Part shown: piece by piece, positions 1 to 7,094 of the stretch
How the letters are laid out: every line of letters begins with the position of its first letter
Numbering within the stretch: the stretch's first letter is position 1
Origin: Propionibacteriaceae bacterium
Lineage (GTDB): Bacteria; Actinomycetota; Actinomycetes; Propionibacteriales; Propionibacteriaceae
Direction: 5' to 3'
Assembly (NCBI GenBank): GCA_030544185.1
Contig: JAUNRO010000115.1
Location: 1 to 8,958, forward strand
DNA length: 8,958 nt
Notes under the pieces: model-generated
Seen by the model: the letters and a program-made list of their open reading frames with translations, nothing else
Databases searched by the model: none
What the model was told of the DNA's origin: nothing
Translations under genes and position numbers: made by a program

Positions 1-1389
1 GAGGCGGTTCGCACCGTGGTCGGAGAAGTTGGCCTCACCGGCCACGAACAGACCGGTGATCGTCGACATCAGGTCGTAGTCCACCCACAGGCCGCCCATG
101 GTGTAGTGCACCGCCGGATAGATGCGCATCGGCACCTCGTACGGGTTCTCACCGGTGATCTGCTGGTACATGTCGAACAGGTTGCCGTATTTCGCCTCGA
201 CGGCCTTGCGGCCGAGCCGCTTGATCGCATCGGCGAAGTCGAGATAGACACCACGACGTCCCTGACCGGCCACCTCCGGGCCGACGCCGCGGCCCTCGTC
301 GCAGACATACTTCGCGGCGCGGGAGGCGATATCGCGCGGCACCAGGTTGCCGAACGAGGGATAGATCCGCTCCAGGTAGTAGTCGCGGGCGTCCTCGGAG
401 AGCTGGCGCGGGTCCTTCGTGCAATCCTCGGCCGACTTCGGCACCCAGATCCGGCCGTCGTTGCGCAACGACTCCGACATCAGGGTGAGCTTCGATTGCG
501 TCTCGCCCGAGACGGGGATGCAGGTCGGGTGAATCTGCGTATAGCAGGGGTTCCCGAAGTATGCCCCCTTGCGGTGGGCGCGCCAGGTGGCGGTGACGTT
601 GCAGCCCATGGCGTTGGTGGAGAGGAAGAACACGTTGCCGTAGCCACCGGTGGCGAGCACGACGGCGTCGGCGATGTGGGCCTCGATCTTGCCGGTCACC
701 ATGTCCCGGGTGACGATGCCGCGGGCGCGACCGTTGTCCACGATCAGCTCGAGCATCTCATGGCGGGTATACATCGCCACGGTCTTGGCGTTGATCTGGC
801 GCTCCAGGGCCTGGTAGGCGCCGATCAGCAACTGCTGACCCGTCTGGCCGCGCGCATAGAACGTGCGCTGCACCTGCACACCACCGAACGAACGGTTGTC
901 GAGCAGACCACCGTATTCACGGGCGAACGGCACGCCCTGCGCGACGCACTGGTCGATGATGTTCACCGACACCTCAGCGAGGCGATAGACGTTGGACTCC
1001 CGGGCGCGGTAGTCGCCGCCCTTGACGGTGTCATAGAACAGGCGATAGACCGAGTCGCCGTCGTTGCGGTAGTTCTTGGCCGCGTTGACGCCACCCTGGG
1101 CCGCGATCGAGTGCGCACGGCGCGGGCTGTCCTGATAGCAGAAGCACTTGACGTTGTAGCCGGCCTCGCCCAGCGTGGCGGCGCCCGCGCCGCCGGCCAG
1201 GCCCGAGCCCACTACGATCACGTTCAGCTTGCGCCGGTTGGCGGGGTTGACCAGCTTCGCCTCGAACTTGCGCTTGCCCCACCGCTCGGCGATCGGGCCC
1301 GCCGGGGCCTTGGTGTCGCGGATCGGGTCGCCCTCGACATAGACGGCGTCGCCGTCCAGGCTGCCTCGAGTCTGAAGTGTGTCGGTCAC
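1..1389 (-). CDS. sdhA: Succinate dehydrogenase flavoprotein subunit, 3' end beyond window
   Basis: This is the catalytic subunit of respiratory complex II, which oxidises succinate to fumarate on the inner face of the membrane and passes electrons via FAD to SdhB. 463 codons are visible and the frame is still open at the left edge, so perhaps 200 residues are missing. I see the dinucleotide-binding motif VVGSGLAGG (residues 59-67), the flavin-attachment region [11 protein letters not shown], where His93 is the expected covalent FAD ligand, the substrate-site motif QIHPTCIP, and LVPRDIASR, which matches the catalytic arginine region of the family. The N-terminal extension of about 55 residues and the neighbouring five-helix cytochrome b fit the B. 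subtilis/Corynebacterium type rather than the E. coli type. The start is GTG at 1389, overlapping the sdhC stop by four bases (GTGA), which implies translational coupling. sdhB is expected next, outside the window. Confidence 0.96.
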   Translation of the reverse strand, partial: MTDTLQTRGSLDGDAVYVEGDPIRDTKAPAGPIAERWGKRKFEAKLVNPANRRKLNVIVVGSGLAGGAGAATLGEAGYNVKCFCYQDSPRRAHSIAAQGGVNAAKNYRNDGDSVYRLFYDTVKGGDYRARESNVYRLAEVSVNIIDQCVAQGVPFAREYGGLLDNRSFGGVQVQRTFYARGQTGQQLLIGAYQALERQINAKTVAMYTRHEMLELIVDNGRARGIVTRDMVTGKIEAHIADAVVLATGGYGNVFFLSTNAMGCNVTATWRAHRKGAYFGNPCYTQIHPTCIPVSGETQSKLTLMSESLRNDGRIWVPKSAEDCTKDPRQLSEDARDYYLERIYPSFGNLVPRDIASRAAKYVCDEGRGVGPEVAGQGRRGVYLDFADAIKRLGRKAVEAKYGNLFDMYQQITGENPYEVPMRIYPAVHYTMGGLWVDYDLMSTITGLFVAGEANFSDHGANRL

Positions 1390-2129
1390 AGCGTGATCCC
1401 TCCGAACAGAATGAAAGCCGGCCCGAGCAGGAAGCCGAGCGCGATGACCAGCGCGATGAGCAGGGCCACGGTGCTCCAGAAACGCCGGGCGCCGGGGCTG
1501 GTGTTCGCTCCGAGCGTGGCGAACGCGCTCCAGAAGCCATGGCGGATGTGCAGGCCGACGGCCACCATGGCGATGGCGTAGCTGATGAACACGATCGGGT
1601 TCTGGAAGCTCTCGACCACGCGCGGGAAGATCGTCTCCTGGCCGGGCGCAGTGTCGATTACGGGGTTGGCCGCGCCACCGATGGTGAAGTGCAGCAGGTG
1701 ATAGATCACGAACAGCAGGATCGTGACCCCGCCCCAGCGCATGGTGTAGGACGCATAGGACCGCTGGATCGCCTTGCTGTTGGCATAGCGACGGCTACCG
1801 CCGGTCGCCTTCCGGGCCCGGGACCACAGGGAGAACGCCGACCACATGTGGACCAGGATCGCTGCCAGCAGGACCACGCGGATGATCCACAGCAGCCCCT
1901 CCTCCGGCAGGAGCGGATAGCCGATGACGCGCAGATAGTGCGCGTACTCGTCATAGGCCCAGGCACCGGTCTCCGGGTCACGACCCGAGAACATCTTGAG
2001 GTTGCCATACATGTGGATCAGCAGGTAACCCACCATGATCAGACCGCTGAGGGCCATCCAGAACTTGCGCACCACAGTGGAGCGCGCTGCCCTCTGTTGA
2101 GGTGTATGAGTTGGTGTTGTTGTCGCCAC
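1386..2129 (-). CDS. sdhC: Succinate dehydrogenase cytochrome b subunit
   Basis: This is the membrane anchor of complex II and passes electrons to menaquinone; type B enzymes of this family carry two haems b. The 247-residue protein has five hydrophobic segments at about 22-46, 79-103, 132-152, 178-200 and 216-245. Histidines lie in or next to them at 39, 94, 144, 147, 194 and 197, which supplies the pattern needed for two bis-histidine haems. Which of them are ligands is inferred, not shown. The start is GTG at 2129, preceded by an AAGGTGG ribosome-binding site. The gene begins the sdhC-sdhA(-sdhB) operon, and its stop overlaps the sdhA start by four bases. Seven of its eleven tyrosines use TAT despite GC-rich third positions elsewhere. 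Confidence 0.94.
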   Translation of the reverse strand: MATTTPTHTPQQRAARSTVVRKFWMALSGLIMVGYLLIHMYGNLKMFSGRDPETGAWAYDEYAHYLRVIGYPLLPEEGLLWIIRVVLLAAILVHMWSAFSLWSRARKATGGSRRYANSKAIQRSYASYTMRWGGVTILLFVIYHLLHFTIGGAANPVIDTAPGQETIFPRVVESFQNPIVFISYAIAMVAVGLHIRHGFWSAFATLGANTSPGARRFWSTVALLIALVIALGFLLGPAFILFGGITL

Positions 2130-2202
2130 GGGGCCACCTTAGACCCACCGGTCGCTCCCGTTGGGCTCATCCATGAACTAAGGTCGACGCGTCTCGAATT
2201 CG
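2130..2202 (-). promoter_or_regulatory. sdh operon leader with ribosome-binding site
   Basis: This 73-nt gap between the deacetylase stop and sdhC must hold any dedicated sdh promoter. AAGGTGG (2134-2140) is a good ribosome-binding site six to seven bases ahead of the GTG. The same stretch contains TAAGGT, which could alternatively be read as a -10 element for a leaderless message, but I see no convincing -35. An 8-bp palindrome GACGCGTC lies about 60 nt upstream of the start. I see no terminator with a T-tract after the deacetylase, so readthrough is possible. Confidence 0.45.
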
Positions 2203-3696
2203 TTATCCGGCAGCCGAAACCGGGCCCGCAGCAGTGCCGCTGGTATAGGTCCGGCCGGCCGAATATCCCCCGGCATTCAAGGACAATTCCGAAACAGTGA
2301 CGAGCGTCACGCCTTTGCGCTGCAATCCGGCCAGGATCCCCGGCGTCGCCGCCACGGTGCTCGCATGGATGTCGTGCATGAGCACGATCGCGTTCGGCCC
2401 GACACCCTTGCCGTTGACCGCTGCGTCCTCGGTCTTGCCGGCATCTCGCGTGCGCCAGTCGAAGGTGTCGGCATCCCACATGATGATCGCCGCCCCACTC
2501 GCCCGGACCGCCTCGTCCACGGCCTGATTGTGCGAGCCATAGGGCGGGCGCAGGAGCATGGGCTTGCGCCCATAGGTCTGCTCCATGATGCCGGCATTGC
2601 CGACCAGTTCCCGGGTGACCTGCTCGGCACCGATCCGGGACAGGTCTGGATGCGTGACCGTGTGGGAGGCGACCTCGTTGCCGTCGGAGGCCACCTGCTT
2701 CGCGATCGTGGGATGCGCCTCGATCATGCGGCCCAGGTGGAAGAACGTGGCCGGTGCCTTCGCCTGCTGCAGCGCCTGCAGCACCTTCGGCGTGCCCTCG
2801 GCGGGGCCGTCGTCATAGGTCAGCGCCACACACGTCAGCTGACGGCAGTCGGGCCCGACCGCGGTGGACGGCCGCCCCGAGGCGGACTCCACGGCCGCGG
2901 CCTCGACCGGCTCCGCGCCCGGCGCCGGCGTACCGTCGAAGGCCGCCGGGCCCACGCTCGCCGCGGCGGCGCGCCGTCCGAAATCGGACAGGAACGGCGC
3001 GGCCTTCTCGGGCGGCACCCGGACCGCGACCGCTTCGTCGGTCACGGTGCCCGCCCCGAACTGGGCGACCAGCGCGCCATCGGGGGCGAAGCCCAGCATC
3101 GGACCGCTCCCCTGCGGCGCCGGCGCGGACCCCAGCGCGTCGTCCAGCCGGTCCTTCTTCACCTTCCGGTGCTTCTTCGCGGCCTTGCGCAGCTCGTCGC
3201 TGAAGGCCGCCCACTGGTCCTCGCGAATCAGGATCGGGGAGGAGAACACGCGCTTGCTGCCGGCGTCATACCAGACCAGCACGGGCTGGCTGCGGTCCTG
3301 ATCGCCGGCCGTCCACGTCGGCGTCACCACGATCCCGAGCACGCCCGGGCCCGAGGCCACCACGTGATAATCCACGCTCACCTTCGTCGCCTGGTCCCAC
3401 GCCGCCACCCGCAGACCGCGTTCCCGGAGCACCTCCATGGCTGACGTCATCTGCCGGGCCGTGGCGATCATCGGCACCTCGGCGCGCAGGTTGCGCGACT
3501 CATCGGCATAGACCGTGGGCGCCAACCCCCGGACCAGAGCGAGGTCCACGACCGTGAAGTCGGGAGATATCGCGGCCGATCTCCCGACCGCCGTCGACTG
3601 GTCCGCGACCGTTCGTTCCGTCGTGGCGGGGCCACAGGCACTCAGCGACACCGCCAGAGCGGCCGCCGCGACAGCGATGCGCAGGGGTCTCCCCAT
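2203..3696 (-). CDS. Polysaccharide deacetylase lipoprotein (CE4) with RsiV-like N-terminal region
   Basis: This is a predicted cell-surface lipoprotein that removes acetyl groups from a polysaccharide, probably peptidoglycan or another wall glycan; the substrate cannot be read from the sequence. With the start at 3696 it has 497 residues. There is a signal peptide with lipobox LSAC (Cys21). A middle region (about 60-250) resembles the DUF3298/RsiV-like module seen before deacetylase domains in proteins such as B. subtilis PdaC. An Ala/Pro linker follows. The C-terminal NodB domain (about 285-480) has all the usual motifs: TYDDGP (Asp295, Asp296), HTVTH (His345, His349 metal ligands), RPPYG (Arg383), DADTFDW, and LMHDIH (His441). 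The catalytic set looks intact. A longer start at 3729 exists, but it would overlap the likely -10, whereas the ATG at 3696 has a strong GGAGGAG site. All eight tyrosines use TAT. Confidence 0.9.
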   Translation of the reverse strand: MGRPLRIAVAAAALAVSLSACGPATTERTVADQSTAVGRSAAISPDFTVVDLALVRGLAPTVYADESRNLRAEVPMIATARQMTSAMEVLRERGLRVAAWDQATKVSVDYHVVASGPGVLGIVVTPTWTAGDQDRSQPVLVWYDAGSKRVFSSPILIREDQWAAFSDELRKAAKKHRKVKKDRLDDALGSAPAPQGSGPMLGFAPDGALVAQFGAGTVTDEAVAVRVPPEKAAPFLSDFGRRAAAASVGPAAFDGTPAPGAEPVEAAAVESASGRPSTAVGPDCRQLTCVALTYDDGPAEGTPKVLQALQQAKAPATFFHLGRMIEAHPTIAKQVASDGNEVASHTVTHPDLSRIGAEQVTRELVGNAGIMEQTYGRKPMLLRPPYGSHNQAVDEAVRASGAAIIMWDADTFDWRTRDAGKTEDAAVNGKGVGPNAIVLMHDIHASTVAATPGILAGLQRKGVTLVTVSELSLNAGGYSAGRTYTSGTAAGPVSAAG

Positions 3697-3700
3697 TGGA

Positions 3701-3707
3701 CTCCTCC
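3701..3707 (-). promoter_or_regulatory. Ribosome-binding site deciding the deacetylase start
   Basis: GGAGGAG on the minus strand ends four bases before the ATG at 3696. No comparable site precedes the alternative ATG at 3729, so the shorter protein, which also has a standard-length lipoprotein signal, is preferred. Confidence 0.8.
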
Positions 3708-3727
3708 GAAGAGCTGGGTTAGCCGTC

Positions 3728-3733
3728 ATCGTA
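3728..3733 (-). promoter_or_regulatory. Candidate -10 element (TACGAT) for the deacetylase gene
   Basis: TACGAT fits the TANNNT pattern and would place the transcription start near 3721, leaving a leader of about 25 nt with the ribosome-binding site inside it. A clear -35 was not found; TTTAGC lies upstream but only 14 bases away. The assignment is therefore tentative. Confidence 0.35.
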
Positions 3734-3770
3734 GATCTGAGAATCCTGCTAAACCGCGCAGCCGCGCCGA

Positions 3771-3798
3771 GCGAAAAGATAGAGGATCAGATTTTCGC
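3771..3798. repeat. Inverted repeat GCGAAAA-N14-TTTTCGC
   Basis: Seven-base perfect arms at 3771-3777 and 3792-3798 flank a 14-base centre. The element sits upstream of the deacetylase promoter and abuts the palindrome at 3798-3813, sharing one base. It could be an operator for a dimeric regulator, or the T-rich arm could serve the end of the upstream gene. The centre is long for an efficient RNA hairpin. Confidence 0.4.
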
Positions 3799-3813
3799 GT
3801 TCCCGCGGGAACG
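3798..3813 (-). terminator. 16-bp perfect palindrome right after the solute-binding protein stop
   Basis: CGTTCCCGCGGGAACG begins at the base after the TGA (3816-3814). As RNA it can form a six-pair stem with a CGCG loop. It is followed by GCGAAAATC and, later, ATCTTTTCG rather than an immediate T-tract. It may be a weak terminator, as is common in high-GC genomes, or a protein-binding palindrome. Its position favours a role at the end of the rpsP-trmD-lipoprotein transcription unit. Confidence 0.45.
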
Positions 3814-5409
3814 TCAGCGGGTTCCCCAGGCGCCAACCATGGCGGTCGCCGGCTGGACGCCAGGGCTGCCCACCTGGCGCTTCTCCGGCAGGACCATCAC
3901 GTCATCGGGCAGCCACAGCGGGACGACGGGCAGCCGCTCGGCAAGCAGCTCGTCGGCGGCCCAATAGGTCTGCTGCCGCTCGGTCGCGACCGTCTGACCG
4001 CGGCCCTCGGCCAGCAGCCGGTCCAGCGCCGGATCGCACAATCCGCTGGGGGCCCGGCCACAGCTCACCCAGGACTCGATCAGCACCGGATCGGGCATCG
4101 GCATCCGATAGGTCTCGATCACCGCGTCAACCTGCGGATCGGCCCAGACCGCAGCCCGCTCGCCGACCGGGCGCACCGTCACCCTCGCGCGTACGCCCAC
4201 CTCCGCCAGGTCCGCGACCACCGCATCCCAGACCCCTCGGGCAGAATCCGCGGTCAGCGCGACGATGCTCAGCTCGCCGGACTCTGTCCAGCCAGCCTGC
4301 GCAAGCAGCTCGCGCGCCCGCTGCGGATCGTGGGGATAGCGAGCCCGCTGGGGCGAGTTGGCCCAGTCGGGCGTGAACAGGACCGAGTCGACGACCCGGC
4401 CGTGGCCGCCCAGGTGCTCGGCGAGAATCCCTTCGCGATCGATGGCGTACGCCAGGGCTTGGCGCAGCCGGACATCCGCCAGCGGCCCGCGGCCACTGAG
4501 CCCGACCAGGGTGCTCCCCGGAGCCTGCACGGTGCGATAGCCCTCGGGCGGGTTGCCGACCTCACCGAGGGGCACGTCGACCGCGACGCCCACCTCACCC
4601 TCGGCGAGTGCGGCCAGCACCTGTCCGGGTGGGCTGACTCGCGCGACCACGTGATCCAACCGGGTGAAGGGCTTGACCTCGGCGTTGGGTTTGAGTGTGA
4701 CCTGATCGCCCCCCTGCCAGGCGTCGAAGACATAGGGCCCCGAGCCGACGGCGGGCTCCCGGAAGAGGTCGGCATTCTGCAGGTCCTGGCCGGCATAGAC
4801 ATGGCGCGGCAGGACGAAGAGGCCGGTGAGGCGGCTGAGATAGTGCGGATCCGGGTCGGTCAGGGCGATCACCGTGCTGCGGGAGGTATCGGCCGTGATC
4901 CCGGCGACATGCTGAGCCCGCCCCTCGTGGAACTCGCGCGCGCCCCTGATCTGCAGCAGCGCGGGCAGCAGGGGCGAACGGCTGCCCGGACGCAGATGCG
5001 CCTCGACGGTGAACAGCAGGTCAGCGGCCCCCATCTGATGCGACCCGTCGCTCCACAGGTCGCGGCGCACGTTGACCAGATGCCGCTGACCGTCCTCGAT
5101 CGACAGCCACCACGTTGCCATCCTGGGGATCAGCCGCCCGTCGACCGCGGTGACAAGCGGCTCGAAGTGCATGGCGGCGAGCATCTGGTCGGCCGTGCCG
5201 GGGGGTGCGAAGGGGTCGAACCCGCCCGGCCGCTCGGGCAGCTGCACGGTCATGGAACCGGTCGGCCCGCTCGTCGCGGCCCTGGCCTCGGCGGCCTGTT
5301 GGGGCGGCACGGGGCCGGGGCCGCAGGCCGCGAGCAGGGTCATGAGCAGCACCCCGAGGGCGGCGGTGATGGCCGCGCCGGCGCGCGAGCGGACGGACGT
5401 GCGTCGCAT
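3814..5409 (-). CDS. Family 5 extracellular solute-binding lipoprotein (oligopeptide/nickel-type ABC importer)
   Basis: This is a predicted membrane-anchored binding protein that captures a peptide-like or similar ligand for an ABC importer. The 531-residue length fits DppA/OppA-type proteins. It has a signal peptide with lipobox LAAC (Cys29), an early FDPF segment, a VGSGPYVF motif typical of the family, VRLRQALAYAIDRE (the conserved helix in domain II), and a repeat-rich C-terminal lobe ending near Arg531. The start is ATG at 5409; a TTG at 5412 is equally possible, because AGGGGG lies 8 nt before the TTG and 11 nt before the ATG. The gap to the trmD stop is about 40 nt on the same strand, so it is probably read from the rpsP-trmD transcript. 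No permease or ATPase genes are nearby, so either its partners are encoded elsewhere or it acts as an orphan. The ligand is unknown. Confidence 0.88.
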   Translation of the reverse strand: MRRTSVRSRAGAAITAALGVLLMTLLAACGPGPVPPQQAAEARAATSGPTGSMTVQLPERPGGFDPFAPPGTADQMLAAMHFEPLVTAVDGRLIPRMATWWLSIEDGQRHLVNVRRDLWSDGSHQMGAADLLFTVEAHLRPGSRSPLLPALLQIRGAREFHEGRAQHVAGITADTSRSTVIALTDPDPHYLSRLTGLFVLPRHVYAGQDLQNADLFREPAVGSGPYVFDAWQGGDQVTLKPNAEVKPFTRLDHVVARVSPPGQVLAALAEGEVGVAVDVPLGEVGNPPEGYRTVQAPGSTLVGLSGRGPLADVRLRQALAYAIDREGILAEHLGGHGRVVDSVLFTPDWANSPQRARYPHDPQRARELLAQAGWTESGELSIVALTADSARGVWDAVVADLAEVGVRARVTVRPVGERAAVWADPQVDAVIETYRMPMPDPVLIESWVSCGRAPSGLCDPALDRLLAEGRGQTVATERQQTYWAADELLAERLPVVPLWLPDDVMVLPEKRQVGSPGVQPATAMVGAWGTR

Positions 5410-5451
5410 CAATTTGCTGACCCCCTGTTCGCCTCGATGCTCCGCGCCATC

Positions 5452-6153
5452 CTAAGGGCCCTCGCCCAGCAGGTCGGGACGCCGTTCACGGGTCAGCGCG
5501 AGTGCCTGCTCACGTCGCCAGGCCGCGATCCGGGCGTGGTGACCGGAGAACAGGATCTCCGGCACGGCCTGGCCGCGCCACAGCGGCGGCTTGGTGAAGA
5601 CCGGATATTCCAGCAACCCGTCCTGCCCGGTGGAATGGGACTCCTCGAGCAGCGACTCCGGATTGCCGATCACGCCGGGGATCAGCCGCACGATCGCCTC
5701 GACCATGACCAGCACCGCGACCTCGCCGCCATTGAGGACATAGTCGCCGAGGCTCACCTCGGCGACGCGCATGCGCTCGCGGGCATGGGGGACGACTCGC
5801 GCGTCGATGCCCTCATAGCGACCGCAGGCGAACAGCAGATGGCGCTCGGCCGCCAGGCCATAGGCCGTCGTCTGGTCGAACCGCTGTCCCGAAGGCGTGG
5901 GCACGACAAGGAGCGTGTCGGGGCCGGCCAGGGCGTCCAGCGCCTCGCCCCACGGCTCGGGCTTCATGACCATCCCCGCACCCCCGCCATAAGGGGTGTC
6001 GTCGACCGTGCGGTGCCGGTCGTGGGTCCAGTCGCGGAGATCGTGTACGCCCAGGTCGACGATCCCGGATTCGATCGCCTTGCCCACCAGGGACAGCGAC
6101 AGCGGGGCGAAGTAGTCGGGGAAGATGCTCACCACATCCAGGCGCAGACTCAT
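5452..6153 (-). CDS. trmD: tRNA (guanine-N1)-methyltransferase
   Basis: TrmD methylates guanine 37 at N1, next to the anticodon, in tRNAs reading CNN and some other codons, and so prevents +1 frameshifting. It uses S-adenosylmethionine bound in a trefoil knot. The 233-residue protein shows [13 protein letters not shown] (57-69), the knot motifs CGRYEG (110-115) and [11 protein letters not shown] (134-144), and REQAL-type residues near the C-terminus. Arg156 in RLIPGVIG aligns with catalytic Arg154 of E. coli. The residue aligning without gaps to E. coli Asp169 is Glu171. The start is ATG at 6153, overlapping the rimM stop (ATGA). Longer upstream frames only read through rimM. Five of six tyrosines use TAT. 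Confidence 0.96.
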   Translation of the reverse strand: MSLRLDVVSIFPDYFAPLSLSLVGKAIESGIVDLGVHDLRDWTHDRHRTVDDTPYGGGAGMVMKPEPWGEALDALAGPDTLLVVPTPSGQRFDQTTAYGLAAERHLLFACGRYEGIDARVVPHARERMRVAEVSLGDYVLNGGEVAVLVMVEAIVRLIPGVIGNPESLLEESHSTGQDGLLEYPVFTKPPLWRGQAVPEILFSGHHARIAAWRREQALALTRERRPDLLGEGP

Positions 6154-6722
6154 GGGGCGGGGTCGTTCCCGTCGTTTCCGTCGTTCTCGTCGTCCGCGTC
6201 GCTGAGCAGGCCGGCGACATCGGCGAGCGTGAGCGTCCGGGTCGCAAGGTCCACGCTCGGCACGAGGGCCGTGACGAACGGCACGAGCCGCTCCTCCCCT
6301 GTCGGGGTCCGGATCACGAGGAGATCCTGGGGGCCGTGCTGGACCCGGCGGACTTCTCCACCCACCTGACCGTCGGCCGTGTGGACGGTGAGGCCGATGA
6401 GATCGCGATCCCAATATTCGTCATCCTCGCTCGGTGGATCTTCCACCGGCACGTCGGCCAGCAGCAGCATCCCGCGAAGGCTCTCGGCAGCCGTGCGATC
6501 GAGCACGTCGGCGAAGCGGACCAGCAGGCGCCCCGAGTGCCAGCGAGAGCTCTCGACGGTCAGGATGCGGGGCCCGGCTTCCTCGCGCAGGACCGTCCCG
6601 GGGGCGAACCGGCGCTCGGGCTCATCGGTGCGCGGCTCGACGGTGAGGTCGCCGCGGATGCCGTGCGCGCGGCCGATCCGGCCGACGAGGACTTCCACGG
6701 TGGGCTGCTGGGGCTCGTTCAC
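6150..6722 (-). CDS. rimM: Ribosome maturation factor
   Basis: RimM binds ribosomal protein uS19 and helps fold the head of the 30S subunit. The 190-residue protein has the N-terminal barrel with [12 protein letters not shown] (13-24) and a PRC-barrel starting at YWDRDLIG (103-110) and running to about residue 172. It ends in an acidic tail made of short Asp-Gly-Asn repeats. The start is GTG at 6722, with AGGAGA four bases upstream. Other in-frame starts further upstream would run into khpA and lack family similarity. The gene follows khpA after a 94-nt spacer with a strong hairpin, and its stop overlaps the trmD start by four bases, which suggests coupled translation of the two factors. Confidence 0.95.
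   Translation of the reverse strand: MNEPQQPTVEVLVGRIGRAHGIRGDLTVEPRTDEPERRFAPGTVLREEAGPRILTVESSRWHSGRLLVRFADVLDRTAAESLRGMLLLADVPVEDPPSEDDEYWDRDLIGLTVHTADGQVGGEVRRVQHGPQDLLVIRTPTGEERLVPFVTALVPSVDLATRTLTLADVAGLLSDADDENDGNDGNDPAP
6162..6206. repeat. Five 9-bp units encoding the RimM acidic tail
   Basis: The plus strand carries five successive 9-base units beginning GTCGTT or GTCG at 6162, 6171, 6180, 6189 and 6198; the first three are nearly identical. On the coding strand they give three-residue steps (Asn-Asp-Gly type) in the last 16 residues of RimM. Because the unit is a multiple of three, copy-number change would keep the frame and leave the trmD start overlap intact. Confidence 0.75.
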
Positions 6723-6726
6723 GATG

Positions 6727-6732
6727 TCTCCT
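6727..6732 (-). promoter_or_regulatory. rimM ribosome-binding site
   Basis: AGGAGA ends four bases ahead of GTG at 6722 and fixes the rimM start. The same hexamer precedes rpsP (7588-7593). Confidence 0.75.
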
Positions 6733-6750
6733 GTGCTGCCGGCGGACAAC

Positions 6751-6793
6751 GGGGCGCCGACGCGAACGCCCCGCTGCGCAGATGCAGCGGGGC
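6751..6793 (-). promoter_or_regulatory. Strong hairpin with competing pairing in the khpA-rimM spacer
   Basis: On the minus strand, GCCCCGCTGC (6793-6784) and GCAGCGGGGC (6777-6768) form a perfect ten-pair stem with a six-base loop. The 3' arm can instead pair over six bases (GGGGCG, 6772-6767) with CGCCCC at 6756-6751, so two exclusive folds are possible, the first much stronger. There is no T-tract, so a classical terminator is unlikely. It may be an RNase processing site, a partial terminator that lowers rimM-trmD relative to rpsP, or an attenuator. It sits 24 nt after the khpA stop and about 20 nt before the rimM ribosome-binding site. Confidence 0.6.
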
Positions 6794-6816
6794 GGCGTGC
6801 TGGTGCGGGTGTCGGG

Positions 6817-7092
6817 TCAGCGGCGACCGCGGCCACGGGAGCCACCGGAGCGGGGGCGCCGGTCGACATCGAGGAAGTCGACGCGGATCTGCTCCCGGCC
6901 GGCGAGGGCGGCCACCACGGTGCGCAGCGCCTGGGCCGTGCGGCCCTGGCGGCCGATGACCTTGCCGATGTCCTCCGGATGGACCCGGACCTCGAGCATC
7001 CGGCCCCGACGCAGATCCTTGTCGCGGATCCGCACGTCATCGGGGTTGGTCACGATGCCGCGGACCAGGTGTTCGAGTGCGTCAGCGAGCAT
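6817..7092 (-). CDS. khpA: KH-domain RNA-binding protein
   Basis: This is a small RNA-binding protein of the KhpA (YlqC) family, which binds RNA in partnership with KhpB and affects cell division and translation in several Gram-positive bacteria. The 91-residue protein is a single KH domain with the sequence GKVIGRQGRT (43-52), whose GRQG is the GxxG loop that contacts RNA. A basic Arg/Gly-rich tail of about 14 residues follows (78-91), which probably adds non-specific RNA affinity. The ATG at 7092 lies two bases after the rpsP stop (TGA-GC-ATG), with only a weak purine-rich site inside the end of rpsP, so coupling to rpsP translation is likely. Position between rpsP and rimM is standard for Firmicutes and Actinobacteria. 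Confidence 0.93.
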   Translation of the reverse strand: MLADALEHLVRGIVTNPDDVRIRDKDLRRGRMLEVRVHPEDIGKVIGRQGRTAQALRTVVAALAGREQIRVDFLDVDRRPRSGGSRGRGRR

Positions 7093-7094
7093 GC

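Noticed and set aside
16..1581. A 521-codon plus-strand open frame opposite sdhA
   Set aside because: It is antisense to a clearly conserved flavoprotein, has an unnatural composition rich in Val, Ala, His, Arg and Gly, and no recognisable domain. It is a shadow frame of high-GC coding DNA.
2365..3444. A 359-codon plus-strand open frame opposite the deacetylase
   Set aside because: It is rich in Arg, Gly and His with no domain signature, lies on the antisense of a gene with intact NodB motifs, and has no convincing ribosome-binding site.
4330..6369. A 679-codon plus-strand open frame across the solute-binding protein, trmD and rimM
   Set aside because: It runs antisense through three conserved genes and their junctions without any family motif. 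Such length is common for the antisense frame of GC-rich genes.
5452..6414. A longer trmD start giving 320 residues
   Set aside because: The first 87 residues are Arg/Pro/His-rich and read through rimM out of frame. The family N-terminus [15 protein letters not shown] begins exactly at 6153.
6768..6793. A classical rho-independent terminator between khpA and rimM
   Set aside because: The stem is strong but is followed by GTTCGCGTCGG rather than a T-run, and rimM and trmD need transcription from upstream. It is kept only as a regulatory or processing hairpin.
6150..7040. A longer rimM start giving 296 residues
   Set aside because: The added part reads out of frame through khpA. The ribosome-binding site and family similarity place the start at 6722.
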